Of a stretch of 64,000 bases of DNA, positions 33,112 to 41,536 are shown one piece after another; position 1 is the first letter of the stretch; the number at the start of each line of letters is the position of its first letter. The notes beneath the pieces were generated by a model. That model had not been told where the DNA came from. It did not search any database and worked only from the letters and a program-made list of their open reading frames with translations. A program made the translations under genes and the position numbers. This DNA comes from Dokdonella sp. Lineage in GTDB: Bacteria > Pseudomonadota > Gammaproteobacteria > Xanthomonadales > Rhodanobacteraceae. The stretch is taken from assembly GCA_024707225.1 (NCBI GenBank), contig JANQAE010000001.1, positions 1 through 64,000 on the forward strand, given 5' to 3'.

Positions 33112-33454
33112 ACAGGGCTTCGGTGCGCGCGGCGCAGATGAAGTCGTTCAGCGAGAGGCCGCCGACGTCGTGCGTCGAAAAGCGCACGAGCACGCGCGCA
33201 TAGCCCACTTCGAGGTCCGGATGATGGTCCTGTGCATGGGCGATCCAGGCCAGCGCGTTGACGAAGGCCATCGTGCGGTGGAAGTCTTCGAAGCGGAACG
33301 TCTTGACGATCGACTCGCCGTCCTCGCCGCGGCTCCAGCCCGGCAACAGCTTGAGATGTGCGTCGATGGCCGCACTGTCCAGGGCGTGTTCCTTGCCCTT
33401 GCGCGGCCGGCAGGACTGGGACTGAAGCTCGGTCAGGGTCACGGTGGTCTCCAT
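33104..33454 (-). CDS. phhB: Pterin-4a-carbinolamine dehydratase
   Basis: 116 residues from the minus-strand ATG at 33454 (METTVTLTELQSQSCRP). It recycles the tetrahydrobiopterin cofactor of phenylalanine hydroxylase, and in other organisms has a second role as a coactivator. The active-site motif HAQDHHPDLEVGYARV is present, followed by the STHDVGGLSLNDF strand. It converges on rluC with an 8-bp overlap of the 3' ends. No phenylalanine hydroxylase gene is in the window. Confidence 0.92.
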   Translation of the reverse strand: METTVTLTELQSQSCRPRKGKEHALDSAAIDAHLKLLPGWSRGEDGESIVKTFRFEDFHRTMAFVNALAWIAHAQDHHPDLEVGYARVLVRFSTHDVGGLSLNDFICAARTEALFS

Positions 33455-33612
33455 CGGGTCGGCTGAACACGCGAGTATAGGCGCTCGGCTGCGCACACCG
33501 CCTGCCATTGCGGCGGCGATGCGATCACCGACGGGCCTCCAACGCGCCGCTCGCGCCGTCGATGCGCCGGCACGCGGCACACCTCGCCCGCCACGGGCGC
33601 CCTTCGACGACT

Positions 33613-33629
33613 GCTAGACTCCGCACCCA
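33613..33629 (+). promoter_or_regulatory. Extended -10 promoter, possibly giving a leaderless nfuA mRNA
   Basis: TGCTAGACT (33612-33620) is an extended -10 (TGn then TAGACT). The expected transcription start, about 7-9 nt downstream, coincides with the A of the nfuA ATG at 33629. No Shine-Dalgarno is visible before that ATG. There is no recognisable -35. Confidence 0.45.
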
Positions 33630-34210
33630 TGATCGTCCTATCCGAAACCGCCCAGGATCACTTCCGTCGTCTGATCGAGCAGCAGGAGATCACCGACCTC
33701 GGCATCCGCCTGCGCGCGGTCCATCCCGGTACGCCGCAGGGCGACTGCCAGCTCGAGTTCTGCGAGCCGGCCGACCTGCACGGCGACGAATGGGAAGTGG
33801 AGTGCAGCGGCTTCTCGCTGTACGTCGAAGGCACCAGCGTGCCGTTCCTCGACGGCGCCGAGGTCGACTTCGTGCGCGACGCGACCGGCGGCCAGCTGAC
33901 GATCCGCGCGCCGGCGCTGCGCGGCGCGCCGCTGGCGGCCGACGCCAGCGTCGTGGAGCGGGTGCGCCACGTCATCGAGACCGAGATCAATCCGCAGCTG
34001 GCCTCGCACGGCGGCCGCGTCAGCCTGCGCGAGCTGACCGGCGAGGGCATCGCGGTGCTGCAGTTCGGCGGCGGCTGCCACGGCTGCGGCATGGTCGACA
34101 CGACCTTGCGCAACGGCATCGAGCAGACGCTGCGCCAGCGCGTGCCGGAGATCAGCGGCGTGCGCGACGCGACCGATCACGCGACCGGGCAGAATCCGTA
34201 CTTCAGCTGA
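33629..34210 (+). CDS. nfuA: Fe-S biogenesis protein NfuA
   Basis: 193 residues. NfuA carries a [4Fe-4S] cluster at a dimer interface and delivers it to target enzymes. Residues 1-~95 form a degenerate A-type carrier domain (MIVLSETAQDHFRRLIEQQ, without its cysteines). The C-terminal Nfu domain has the cluster-binding CxxC in FGGGCHGCGMVD (about residues 149-152) and ends with HATGQNPYF, as in family members. It is monocistronic here. Confidence 0.94.
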   Translation: MIVLSETAQDHFRRLIEQQEITDLGIRLRAVHPGTPQGDCQLEFCEPADLHGDEWEVECSGFSLYVEGTSVPFLDGAEVDFVRDATGGQLTIRAPALRGAPLAADASVVERVRHVIETEINPQLASHGGRVSLRELTGEGIAVLQFGGGCHGCGMVDTTLRNGIEQTLRQRVPEISGVRDATDHATGQNPYFS

Positions 34211-34286
34211 TCTGGCGCCACCGCCGCACGCTCGCCGTCGCAAAGAGATCTGCGAGCCGCGGCAGGTTCGCCTCGAGCGTCGAGGA

Positions 34287-34781
34287 TCAGGCCGGGTCGA
34301 TCAGGTCCGGCGCCAGCGCGCGCAGCCGCTCGGCGACCGCGGGCGCATCATCGAGCAGGCGATAGCCGCCGTAGTCGAAACCCGGCGCGACCGTGCAGCC
34401 GGTCAGCGCATACGCGCCGAGCGGACGCGCGGCCTGCCAGCGGCCGGCCTCGATCACGATCACCGGCGCCTGACCGGCCGATGCCGGGCCGAGGCGCCGC
34501 CGCTCGATGCGCCCGCATTGCGCGTCGAAACACAGCAGCTCGAGCGGTTCGCCCTCGAGGAAATGCCAGATCTCGTCGGCGTCGACCTGATGCCAGCGGC
34601 TGCGCTCGCCCGCCGTCAGCAGGTAGTGGATCGAGGTCACGGCCGGACGCCCCGGCAGCGCCGAGGGTTGGCCCGAGGCGTACAGGCGGCGGAAGCGTCC
34701 GCCCTCGACGTGCGGCTCGAGCGCGAGCCGTGCGATCAGCTCGGCCGCACGCGGATGCAGCGGCGCGGCGGCCAGGCTCAC
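34287..34781 (-). CDS. Cupin-fold protein, DUF985 family
   Basis: 164 residues from a GTG at 34781 whose last bases overlap the mfd stop (GTGA), so it is probably translated from the mfd transcript. The sequence HPRAAELIARLALEPHVEGG near the start and WHQVDADEIWHFLEGEPLEL (about residues 67-86) are typical of DUF985 cupins, small beta-barrel proteins of unknown or sugar-related function. The histidine and glutamate pattern could bind a metal. Confidence 0.82.
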   Translation of the reverse strand: MSLAAAPLHPRAAELIARLALEPHVEGGRFRRLYASGQPSALPGRPAVTSIHYLLTAGERSRWHQVDADEIWHFLEGEPLELLCFDAQCGRIERRRLGPASAGQAPVIVIEAGRWQAARPLGAYALTGCTVAPGFDYGGYRLLDDAPAVAERLRALAPDLIDPA

Positions 34782-37700
34782 CGCGACGGCTTTCCGCGCA
34801 GCATCGCCAGCAGCTCGTTGGCGGTGCGCACGCGCTCGGCGGCGCCGGGCAGCTCCAGCTTGATCCGCAGCTTGTCCTGGCCGTCCAGCGCGAACACGCG
34901 CGGCTGCGACTGGATCAGCCCGATCACGGTCATCGGATCGACGTTGGGCTTGGCCGTGAACAGAATGCGGCCGCCGTTGGCGCCCAGATCGAGCTTGCGC
35001 ACGCCGAGCGGCGTCGCGGCCAGCTTGATCGAGGTCACCGCGAACAGATGCTTGACCGGCTCGGGCAGCAGGCCGAAGCGATCGATCATCTCGACCTGCA
35101 GCTCGCGCAGCTGGTCCTCGTCGGTCGCGCTGGCGATGCGCTTGTACAGCGTCAGCCGCGCGTTGACGTCGGGCAGGTAGTCGTCGGGGATCAGCGCCGG
35201 CACGTGCAGGTCGATCTCGGCCTCGTGCTCGCTGGTCAGGTCGAAATCGGGCACCTTTCCGGACTTGAGCGCCTTGACCGCGCGGTCGAGCATGTCGCGG
35301 TACAGCGAGAAGCCGACCTCCTCGATCTGGCCGGACTGGTCCTCGCCGAGCAGCTCGCCGGCGCCGCGGATCTCCAGGTCGTGCGTGGCCAGCGTGAAGC
35401 CGGCGCCCAGTTCCTCGAGCGAGGCCAGCGCCTCCAGGCGCTTCTCGGCATCGGCGGTGATCGAGCGGTGGTCGGGCACGATCAGGTAGGCGTAGGCGCG
35501 GTGATGCGAACGGCCGACGCGGCCGCGCAGCTGGTGCAGCTGGGCCAGTCCGAAACGATCGGCGCGGTTGATGACGATCGTGTTGGCGGTCGGCACGTCG
35601 ATCCCCGATTCGATGATCGTCGTGCAGACCAGCACGTTGTAGCGCTGGCGGTAGAAGTCGAGCATCGCCTGCTCGAGCTCGCGCTCGGCCATCTGGCCGT
35701 GCGCGATGCGCACGCGCGCGTCCGGCACCAGGGTCTCGAGCTCGCGCGCGGTCTTCTCGATCGTGTCGACCTCGTTGTGCAGGAAGTAGACCTGGCCGCC
35801 GCGCTGCAGCTCGCGCTGGAACGCCTCGCGGATCAGCGCCGGGTCCCAGCTGCCGATGAAGGTCTTGACGGCCAGGCGGTGCGCCGGCGGCGTCGCGATG
35901 ATCGACAGGTCGCGCAGGCCGGCCATCGCCATGTTGAGCGTGCGCGGGATCGGCGTGGCGGTCAGCGTCAGCAGGTCCACCTCGGCGCGCAGCTTCTTGA
36001 GCTGTTCCTTCTGGCGCACGCCGAAGCGCTGCTCCTCGTCGACGATCACCAGGCCCAGATCCTTGAACTTGACGTCGGGCTGCAGCAGCTTGTGCGTGCC
36101 GATCATGATGTCGATCTGGCCGTCGGCGAGCCTGGCCAGCGCCGCCTCGGTCTCCTTCTTCGACTTGAAGCGCGACAGCACGTCGACACGGATCGGCCAG
36201 TCGGCGAGGCGGTCGCGGAAGTTCTGGTAGTGCTGCTGCGCGAGCAGCGTGGTCGGCGCGAGGATCGCGACCTGCTTGCCGGCGGTCGCCGCGACGAACG
36301 CGGCGCGCAGCGCGACCTCGGTTTTGCCGAAGCCGACATCGCCGCAGACGACGCGGTCCATCGCGCGGCCGGCCGCCAGATCGGCGATGACGGCCTCGAT
36401 CGCCTGCAGCTGGTCGGGCGTCTCCTCGAACTGGAACGCGGCCGCGAACTGCTCGTAGAGCGCGCGGTCGACCGGCAGCGCGTTGCCGACGCGGGCCTCG
36501 CGCTGCGCGTAGATCGCCAGCAGTTCGGCGGCGACGTCGCGCACCTTCTCGGCGGCGCGCTTCTTGGCGCGCTCCCAGGCGTCGCCGCCGAGCGAGTGCA
36601 GCGGCGCCAGCTCCGGCGGTGTGCCCGAGTAGCGGCTGACCAGCTGCAGTTGCGCGACCGGCACGTAGAGCTTGTCGCCCTTGGCGTATTCGATCGCGAG
36701 GAACTCGCCGCCTTCGCCGCCGATGTCGAGCTTGATCAGGCCCTGGTAGCGGCCGACGCCGTGGTCGACGTGGACGATCGGGGCGCCGATCGCGAGCTCG
36801 GACAGGTCGCGGATGACCGCCTCGGGATCGCGCGCGGCACGCTTGCGGCGGCGTGCCTGCTGCGCACGCTCGCCGAGCAGCTCGCGCTCGGTCAGCACCG
36901 CGAACGGCGGCGAGGACGTCGCGAATCCGCGTTCGAGCGGCGCGACCGTGATCGTCAGGCGCGCATCGCCACCGGCGCCGCCGGCGAAGTCCGCCCACGA
37001 CGCGACCGTGCCGGGCTTGAGCCCGGCTGCGTCGAGCTGTTCGATCAGCGTCTCGCGGCGGCCGGCCGAATCGGCCGTGATCAGCACGCGCCCGGGATAG
37101 GCCGACAGGAACTGCTTGAGTTCGCTCGCGCCGATCTCGGGCGAGGCGTGCAGCGGCAGGCTCGGCACCGGCTGCGTGCCGGTGTCGAGCGCGTGCTCGT
37201 TGCTGCCGCGCGCGACCAGCTCGATGCGCAGCTGCTGGTTCAGCCGCTCGCGCAGCTGGTCCGGCGACAGGTACAGCTCGATCGGCGGCAGCACCGGGCG
37301 CTCGACGTCGTGCGCGCGCTGCTCGTAGCGGTCGCCGGCCTGCGCGAAGAACGGCTCGGCGGCGTCGAGCGCCTGCGCGTCGAGCACGAACAGGGCCTGC
37401 GGCGCGAGGTAGTCGAACAGCGTCTGGGTCTGCTCGAAGAACAGCGGCAGGTAGTACTCGATGCCGGCCGGCGCGCCGCCCTCGCGGATGTCCTGATACA
37501 GCGGGCAGCGCCGCGGATCGATCGGGAAGCGCTCGCGCAGCACCGCGCGGAACGCCTTGGCCGATTCCTCGGTCAGCGGGAACTCGCGGCCCGGCAGCAG
37601 GCGCACGTGCTCGACCTTGAGCTCGGAGCGCTGCGTGTCCGGGTCGAACGTGCGGATCGACTCGATCTCCTCGTCGAACAGCTCGATGCGGTACGGGCTG

Positions 37701-38239
37701 GCGCTGCCCATCGGAAACACGTCGAGCAGCGCGCCGCGCACCGCGAAGTCGCCCGGCTCGAGCACCTGCGGCACGTTGCGGTAGCCGGCCGCCTCCAGGC
37801 GCCGGCGTTCGTCGCCGAGGTCCAGGCGCTGGCCGCGCTCGAGCACCAGGCCGGTGCCGCCGATGTAGCTGCGCGGCGCCAGCCGCTGCATCAGCGTCGC
37901 GATCGGCACGACCAGCACGCCGCGCTCGAGCTGCGGCAGCCGGTACAGCGTCGCGATGCGCTGCGAGACGATGTCCGGATGCGGAGCGAACAGGTCGTAC
38001 GGCAGCGTCTCCCAGTCCGGAAACTGCAGCACCGGCACGTCGTCGCCGGCGAACGCGGCAACCTCGGTCTCCAGCGCGTGCGCCGACTGGGTGTCGCGCG
38101 TCACCGCGATGACCAGGCCGGCATGGCGCCGCGCGGTCTGCGCGAGCAGCCAGGACAGCGCCGAGCCGGGTGGCGTGATCCAGTAGCGGCGTTGCTTGGG
38201 GGTGGTCGGAAGCAGGGCGGGGGCGATCGGCGAGGTCAT
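34778..38239 (-). CDS. mfd: Transcription-repair coupling factor
   Basis: 1153 residues. Mfd pushes stalled RNA polymerase off DNA lesions and recruits UvrA. The N-terminal UvrB-like module (LQFPDWETLPYDLFAPHPDI near residue 70) precedes the RNA-polymerase interaction domain (HVDHGVGRYQGL near 497). The SF2 translocase follows, with Walker A GDVGFGKTEVALRAAF, the DEEQ box (VIVDEEQRFGVRQKE), TATPIPRTLNMAM and the TRG-like GRVGRSHHRAYAYL. The C-terminal TRCF domain is complete. It is followed by the overlapping cupin gene. Confidence 0.96.
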   Translation of the reverse strand: MTSPIAPALLPTTPKQRRYWITPPGSALSWLLAQTARRHAGLVIAVTRDTQSAHALETEVAAFAGDDVPVLQFPDWETLPYDLFAPHPDIVSQRIATLYRLPQLERGVLVVPIATLMQRLAPRSYIGGTGLVLERGQRLDLGDERRRLEAAGYRNVPQVLEPGDFAVRGALLDVFPMGSASPYRIELFDEEIESIRTFDPDTQRSELKVEHVRLLPGREFPLTEESAKAFRAVLRERFPIDPRRCPLYQDIREGGAPAGIEYYLPLFFEQTQTLFDYLAPQALFVLDAQALDAAEPFFAQAGDRYEQRAHDVERPVLPPIELYLSPDQLRERLNQQLRIELVARGSNEHALDTGTQPVPSLPLHASPEIGASELKQFLSAYPGRVLITADSAGRRETLIEQLDAAGLKPGTVASWADFAGGAGGDARLTITVAPLERGFATSSPPFAVLTERELLGERAQQARRRKRAARDPEAVIRDLSELAIGAPIVHVDHGVGRYQGLIKLDIGGEGGEFLAIEYAKGDKLYVPVAQLQLVSRYSGTPPELAPLHSLGGDAWERAKKRAAEKVRDVAAELLAIYAQREARVGNALPVDRALYEQFAAAFQFEETPDQLQAIEAVIADLAAGRAMDRVVCGDVGFGKTEVALRAAFVAATAGKQVAILAPTTLLAQQHYQNFRDRLADWPIRVDVLSRFKSKKETEAALARLADGQIDIMIGTHKLLQPDVKFKDLGLVIVDEEQRFGVRQKEQLKKLRAEVDLLTLTATPIPRTLNMAMAGLRDLSIIATPPAHRLAVKTFIGSWDPALIREAFQRELQRGGQVYFLHNEVDTIEKTARELETLVPDARVRIAHGQMAERELEQAMLDFYRQRYNVLVCTTIIESGIDVPTANTIVINRADRFGLAQLHQLRGRVGRSHHRAYAYLIVPDHRSITADAEKRLEALASLEELGAGFTLATHDLEIRGAGELLGEDQSGQIEEVGFSLYRDMLDRAVKALKSGKVPDFDLTSEHEAEIDLHVPALIPDDYLPDVNARLTLYKRIASATDEDQLRELQVEMIDRFGLLPEPVKHLFAVTSIKLAATPLGVRKLDLGANGGRILFTAKPNVDPMTVIGLIQSQPRVFALDGQDKLRIKLELPGAAERVRTANELLAMLRGKPSR

Positions 38240-38398
38240 CGGGCGTGCTGAACGACGGCAGCGCCGGCAGGTCGCCTGCCAGCGCGAAAAAGAACCGGAG
38301 TCTAGCAGGCGCGGCGCCGGCGCCGGCCGGGTTCGGCGATCAGCCGATGCGGACGCCGATGCGCGGCACGGCCGCGTAGGCCGTCGGCGGGGTCCCGG

Positions 38399-38587
38399 TC
38401 AGCGCCACGGCGTCGGCCGCGCGCTGGTGTCGGGTTTGGACGCGCGCCGACGGATTTCGGCCTCGATGCGCTGATGCTCGACACAGCGGAAGCCCGAGGC
38501 CATGACGGCCTCCCAGGCGCGAATCTTCAGCTCGTGCTCGTCGTGACGAGACAAGTCATTGAATGTATAGGGGATTACATTCGACAT
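38399..38587 (-). CDS. Small hypothetical protein, 62 residues
   Basis: From the minus-strand ATG at 38587 the frame reads MSNVIPYTFNDLSRHDEHEL and then a helical, charged stretch (EAVMASGFRCVEHQRIEAEI). A GAGG element lies 7 nt before the ATG. The sequence has normal amino-acid composition rather than the Arg/Ala-rich look of shadow frames. The start is less GC-biased than neighbouring genes. It is not recognised; a longer in-frame start at 38641 is less likely. Confidence 0.5.
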   Translation of the reverse strand: MSNVIPYTFNDLSRHDEHELKIRAWEAVMASGFRCVEHQRIEAEIRRRASKPDTSARPTPWR

Positions 38588-38826
38588 GCGATGACCTCGA
38601 TCAGGGGTGGGGGTCACCCGATGCGAGGGGTGAGCCTCCATTGCTGCTGCACGCCGCGTGCCAATGGAAGGGGCGGTCGACGCGAGTCTCGACCGTCTTC
38701 GCCGGAGGCACCGGATGGATCTTCCGTGACCTGTACCTCAATCGATCTATCGTAGGCCGGCCGAGTATGACGCAAAAATCCGGGCCGAAACATGCTGTGT
38801 TGCAATATGTTTCGAAGCGCTTGCCT
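38588..38826. other. AT-richer spacer with an inverted repeat
   Basis: This stretch has a lower GC content than its surroundings and no convincing gene. CGAAACAT (38786-38793) and ATGTTTCG (38807-38814) form an 8-bp inverted repeat just downstream of the minus-strand acetyltransferase gene. A short T-run follows on that strand (GGATTTTTGCG), so it could be a weak terminator for that gene. Confidence 0.4.
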
Positions 38827-39396
38827 TCACTCCAGCGCGCGCCAGGCGCGCACGACGGTCGCATCGTCGGCGCGCCGCTGGCGCTGAAAGCCGAGCCGCG
38901 TGACCAGGTCGATCATCGCGCCGTTGTCGGCCAGCACGTCGCCCCAGATCTCGGCCATGCCGCGCCGCCGCGCCTCGTCGATCAGCCGCGTCATCAGCGC
39001 CTGGCCGAGGCCGACGCTGGTCCATGCCGGGTCGATCGCGATCGCGAACTCGGCGGCGGCCGCGGCGTAGTCGCAGTGGATGCGCGCCTCGCCGCGGATC
39101 TCGGCGCCGTCCGGATCGGTCGCGACGATCGCGTAGGTCTGGTCGGGATCGACGTTGCACATCCAGCGCGCGACGCGCTCGGGCAGCTCGTTCATCGCAT
39201 GGAAGACGCGCTGATGGACCTGGTCGGGCGTCAGCCGCGCGAACGCGCGGCGCAGCGCGTCGACGTCGGACGGATCGATCGGCCGGATCAGGGCGTCACG
39301 GCCGTCGCGCGTCGTGAACGGCTCGCCGGCACGCGGCCGCATCGCCGGCGCAGGGCGCGCCGCCGGTGGCCGGATCGGGGAGACATAGTCGTTCAT
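38827..39396 (-). CDS. GNAT-family N-acetyltransferase
   Basis: 189 residues from the minus-strand ATG at 39396 (MNDYVSPIRPPAARPAPAM). The GNAT core is at residues ~40-185: LIRPIDPSDVDALRRAFARL, the beta strand EIRGEARIHCDYA, the acetyl-CoA-binding turn around VGLGQALMTRLIDEARRRG, and a final VTRLGFQRQRR. It resembles the acetyltransferase domain of bacterial Pat enzymes and stand-alone relatives. The substrate is unknown. The ORF could start further upstream, but that part is not GNAT-like. Confidence 0.83.
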   Translation of the reverse strand: MNDYVSPIRPPAARPAPAMRPRAGEPFTTRDGRDALIRPIDPSDVDALRRAFARLTPDQVHQRVFHAMNELPERVARWMCNVDPDQTYAIVATDPDGAEIRGEARIHCDYAAAAAEFAIAIDPAWTSVGLGQALMTRLIDEARRRGMAEIWGDVLADNGAMIDLVTRLGFQRQRRADDATVVRAWRALE

Positions 39397-39445
39397 CGAT
39401 TTGGTTACACTGCGACAGCCGGCGGCCACTGTCGACCGCGATGCG

Positions 39446-39476
39446 TATATTTTGCAGTGCAACATGAACCGTTGCA
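39446..39476 (+). promoter_or_regulatory. Promoter with an inverted repeat over the start site
   Basis: TATATT (39446-39451) resembles a -10 element. It is followed by the perfect inverted repeat TGCAAC (39458-39463), 7-bp spacer, GTTGCA (39471-39476), placed at the expected transcription start of the YjbR gene and within the region divergent to the acetyltransferase gene. It is a candidate operator for an unidentified dimeric repressor. Confidence 0.4.
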
Positions 39477-39522
39477 TGAATGTTCACGCTGCCGCCGCCG
39501 CGCGCACCTGCCGGAAGACGCG

Positions 39523-39906
39523 ATGAAGAAGCCCGCCGCCACCGCCCTGACGATCGAGCAACTCGACGCGCTCTGCGCGACGCTTCCGGGCGCGACGCGC
39601 TCGATCAAATGGGAGGTCGATCTGGTCTGGAGCGTCGGCGGCAAGATGTTCGTCGTCTACTGCACGCTCGGCAACGAGCGCGGCCGCGTCTCGTTCAAGG
39701 TCGACACCGAGCGTTTCCTCGAGCTCAGCGACCAGCCCGGCATGATGCCGGCGCCGTACATGGCGCGTGCGTTCTGGATCAGCGTCGCCGAGCCGGAGCG
39801 GTTCTCGAGCCGGACGCTCGAAGCGCACGTGCGCCGGTCTTACGATCTGGTACGCGCCGGCCTGTCCAAGCGCATGCAGGCGACGCTGGCCGCGCAGGAA
39901 GCCTGA
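39523..39906 (+). CDS. MmcQ/YjbR-family protein
   Basis: 127 residues (MKKPAATALTIEQLDALCAT). The family has a double-wing CyaY-like fold. TIEQLDALCATLPGATRSIKWE at the start, GGKMFVVYCTLGN and the SFKVDTERFLELSDQPGM segment are characteristic. Some members bind DNA, but the role of most is not known. The ATG is preceded by GGAAGACGCG. It is divergent to a GNAT gene. Confidence 0.82.
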   Translation: MKKPAATALTIEQLDALCATLPGATRSIKWEVDLVWSVGGKMFVVYCTLGNERGRVSFKVDTERFLELSDQPGMMPAPYMARAFWISVAEPERFSSRTLEAHVRRSYDLVRAGLSKRMQATLAAQEA

Positions 39907-40021
39907 GCGCGGCGCTGCCGGCCGCTTCGATCGAGCCGATCATTCTCGTGCGCCGCCGGCGCGCGTCCGCTGCCGAATTCGATGCGCCGCGCGACGTCGG
40001 GCGATCGGGCGCCGCGGGCAG

Positions 40022-40525
40022 TCAGCGGATGCCGACCCCGACGCCGATGCTGATCGACGGACGGTCGAACTGGAAGCCGGACGGCCACAGGTGGGCCGCT
40101 TCGGCGCGCACCAGCGGAAACACGTAGTCGCGTTCCTGGATCGGCTTGACGCGCGATCCGATCAGCCGGCCGTGGACCGTGACGTAGCGGCCCGACGGAT
40201 AGTCGTAGGCCTCGACGTAGCCCGGCAGGACCAGGATGAAGCGGCCCTCGGTGCGGGCCTCGGGCAGCGGCCGCTGCGCGCGGTCCATCGGATAGCCGAC
40301 CAGCTCGACCTCGGTCGTGGTCTCGCGGTTGTCGACCGCAATGATGCGGCCGGCCCAGACCACTTCGGCATCGGTATAGCGTTCCGGCGCCAGCTGCACG
40401 TCGGCCGGCGTGGCCTCGATGCGGTTGGCGACGTTCTTGAAGACCGGCGTCGCGCAGCCGCTCGCGAGCAGGGTGGCGAGCAGCCAGGCGCAGTGCTGCG
40501 GACGCGGTAGACGGCGGGTGGGCAT
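40022..40525 (-). CDS. Slp-family outer-membrane lipoprotein
   Basis: 167 residues from the minus-strand ATG at 40525; another in-frame ATG lies at 40555. A lipoprotein signal with lipobox LLASGC (cysteine at about residue 24) precedes the Slp domain (VFKNVANRIEATPADVQLAP, VVWAGRIIAVDNRETTTEVE). Slp proteins are starvation- or stationary-phase-induced outer-membrane lipoproteins in E. coli. It lies downstream of rlmJ on the same strand, separated by 56 bp. Confidence 0.87.
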   Translation of the reverse strand: MPTRRLPRPQHCAWLLATLLASGCATPVFKNVANRIEATPADVQLAPERYTDAEVVWAGRIIAVDNRETTTEVELVGYPMDRAQRPLPEARTEGRFILVLPGYVEAYDYPSGRYVTVHGRLIGSRVKPIQERDYVFPLVRAEAAHLWPSGFQFDRPSISIGVGVGIR

Positions 40526-40581
40526 GGCGAAACGCCGGTGGAAGACTGCCGGCATTGTAGTGCGGCGCCGCCGTGTCCGCG

Positions 40582-41427
40582 TCAGGGACCGGCCAGCCAG
40601 TTCAGCTCGGCGCGAGCCACGCCCGGATCGCCGAGCAGCCGCGCCAGCGCGTCCAGCGCCGGCGCGAGCGCGCGCTCGATCTGCCACGGCGGATTGACGA
40701 TCGCGATGCCGCTGCCGTTGAGACGCAGCGGCGAATCGGCCGGACGCAGCAGGAGTTCGGCGGCGAGCACGCGCTCGCAGCCGCAGGCGGCCAGCCAGCG
40801 GTGGAACGGCACGACGTCGGCGCCGCGCTTGATCGGATACCAGATCGCGTAGACGCCGCCGGGCCAGCGCGACAGCGCCGTCTGCAGTGCGGCCTCGATC
40901 ACCGCGAACTCGCCGGCCTGCTCCTCGAACGGCGGATCGATCAGCACCAGGCCGCGCCGCGGCGTCGGCGGCAGCAGCGCGCCGAGCGCGGCATAGCCGT
41001 CGCGGCGGTGCACGGCGATCCGCGCATCGTCGCGGAACAGCGCCTTGAGCGCGGCGGCTTCCTCCTCGTGAAGCTCGCAGAGGATCGCCCGGTCGTCCGC
41101 GCGCAGCAGCTGCCGGACCAGCAGCGGCGAGCCCGGATAGATCTCGATCGCCGTCGCGTCCGCATTGCAGGCCGCGACCTGCGCGCGGTAGTCGGCCAGC
41201 GCAGGCGGCAGGCCGGCCGCGCCGAGCAGGCGTTCGATGCCGTCGCGGTACTCGAGCGTCTTGAGCGCCTGCTCGCCGCGCAGCTCGTAGCGGCCGCGGC
41301 CGGCGTGCGTGTCGAGGTAGCACAGCGGCGCGGCCTTGGTCTGCAAGGCGCGGACCAGCGCGACCAGCACCGCATGTTTGAGCACGTCGGCGAAGTTGCC
41401 GGCGTGATAGGCGTGACGGTAGTTCAG
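40582..41427 (-). CDS. rlmJ: 23S rRNA (adenine-2030-N6)-methyltransferase RlmJ
   Basis: 281 residues if translation begins at the CTG at 41427, giving (M)NYRHAYHAGNFADVLKHAVL, which aligns with the usual RlmJ start. No ATG, GTG or TTG lies near this point; the next in-frame ATG is ~200 bp upstream, inside the divergent DUF885 gene. The SAM-binding TLDTHAGRGRYEL-like segment (present as YLDTHAGRGRYELRG) and the catalytic IDPPFE motif are intact. The enzyme methylates one adenine of 23S rRNA during 50S assembly. Confidence 0.88.
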   Translation of the reverse strand: MNYRHAYHAGNFADVLKHAVLVALVRALQTKAAPLCYLDTHAGRGRYELRGEQALKTLEYRDGIERLLGAAGLPPALADYRAQVAACNADATAIEIYPGSPLLVRQLLRADDRAILCELHEEEAAALKALFRDDARIAVHRRDGYAALGALLPPTPRRGLVLIDPPFEEQAGEFAVIEAALQTALSRWPGGVYAIWYPIKRGADVVPFHRWLAACGCERVLAAELLLRPADSPLRLNGSGIAIVNPPWQIERALAPALDALARLLGDPGVARAELNWLAGP

Positions 41428-41536
41428 GGCGGACGCTCGATATCGGGGCTGGCGATTGTAGAACGGGAGGCGCGGCGGACTCGCGCCGGCGCCCGCAAAC
41501 CGGTCAGAATGGAGCTTTCCAGGGGGCGTGCCGGCG

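Noticed and set aside
34481..38251. A 1256-codon open frame opposite mfd
   Set aside because: It mirrors the mfd codon bias exactly and has the Arg/Gln/His/Asp-rich composition of antisense frames.
38302..38398. A short minus-strand frame ending PRIGVRIG, like the tail of a secreted protein
   Set aside because: It is only about 20 convincing residues long and has no upstream continuation in any frame.
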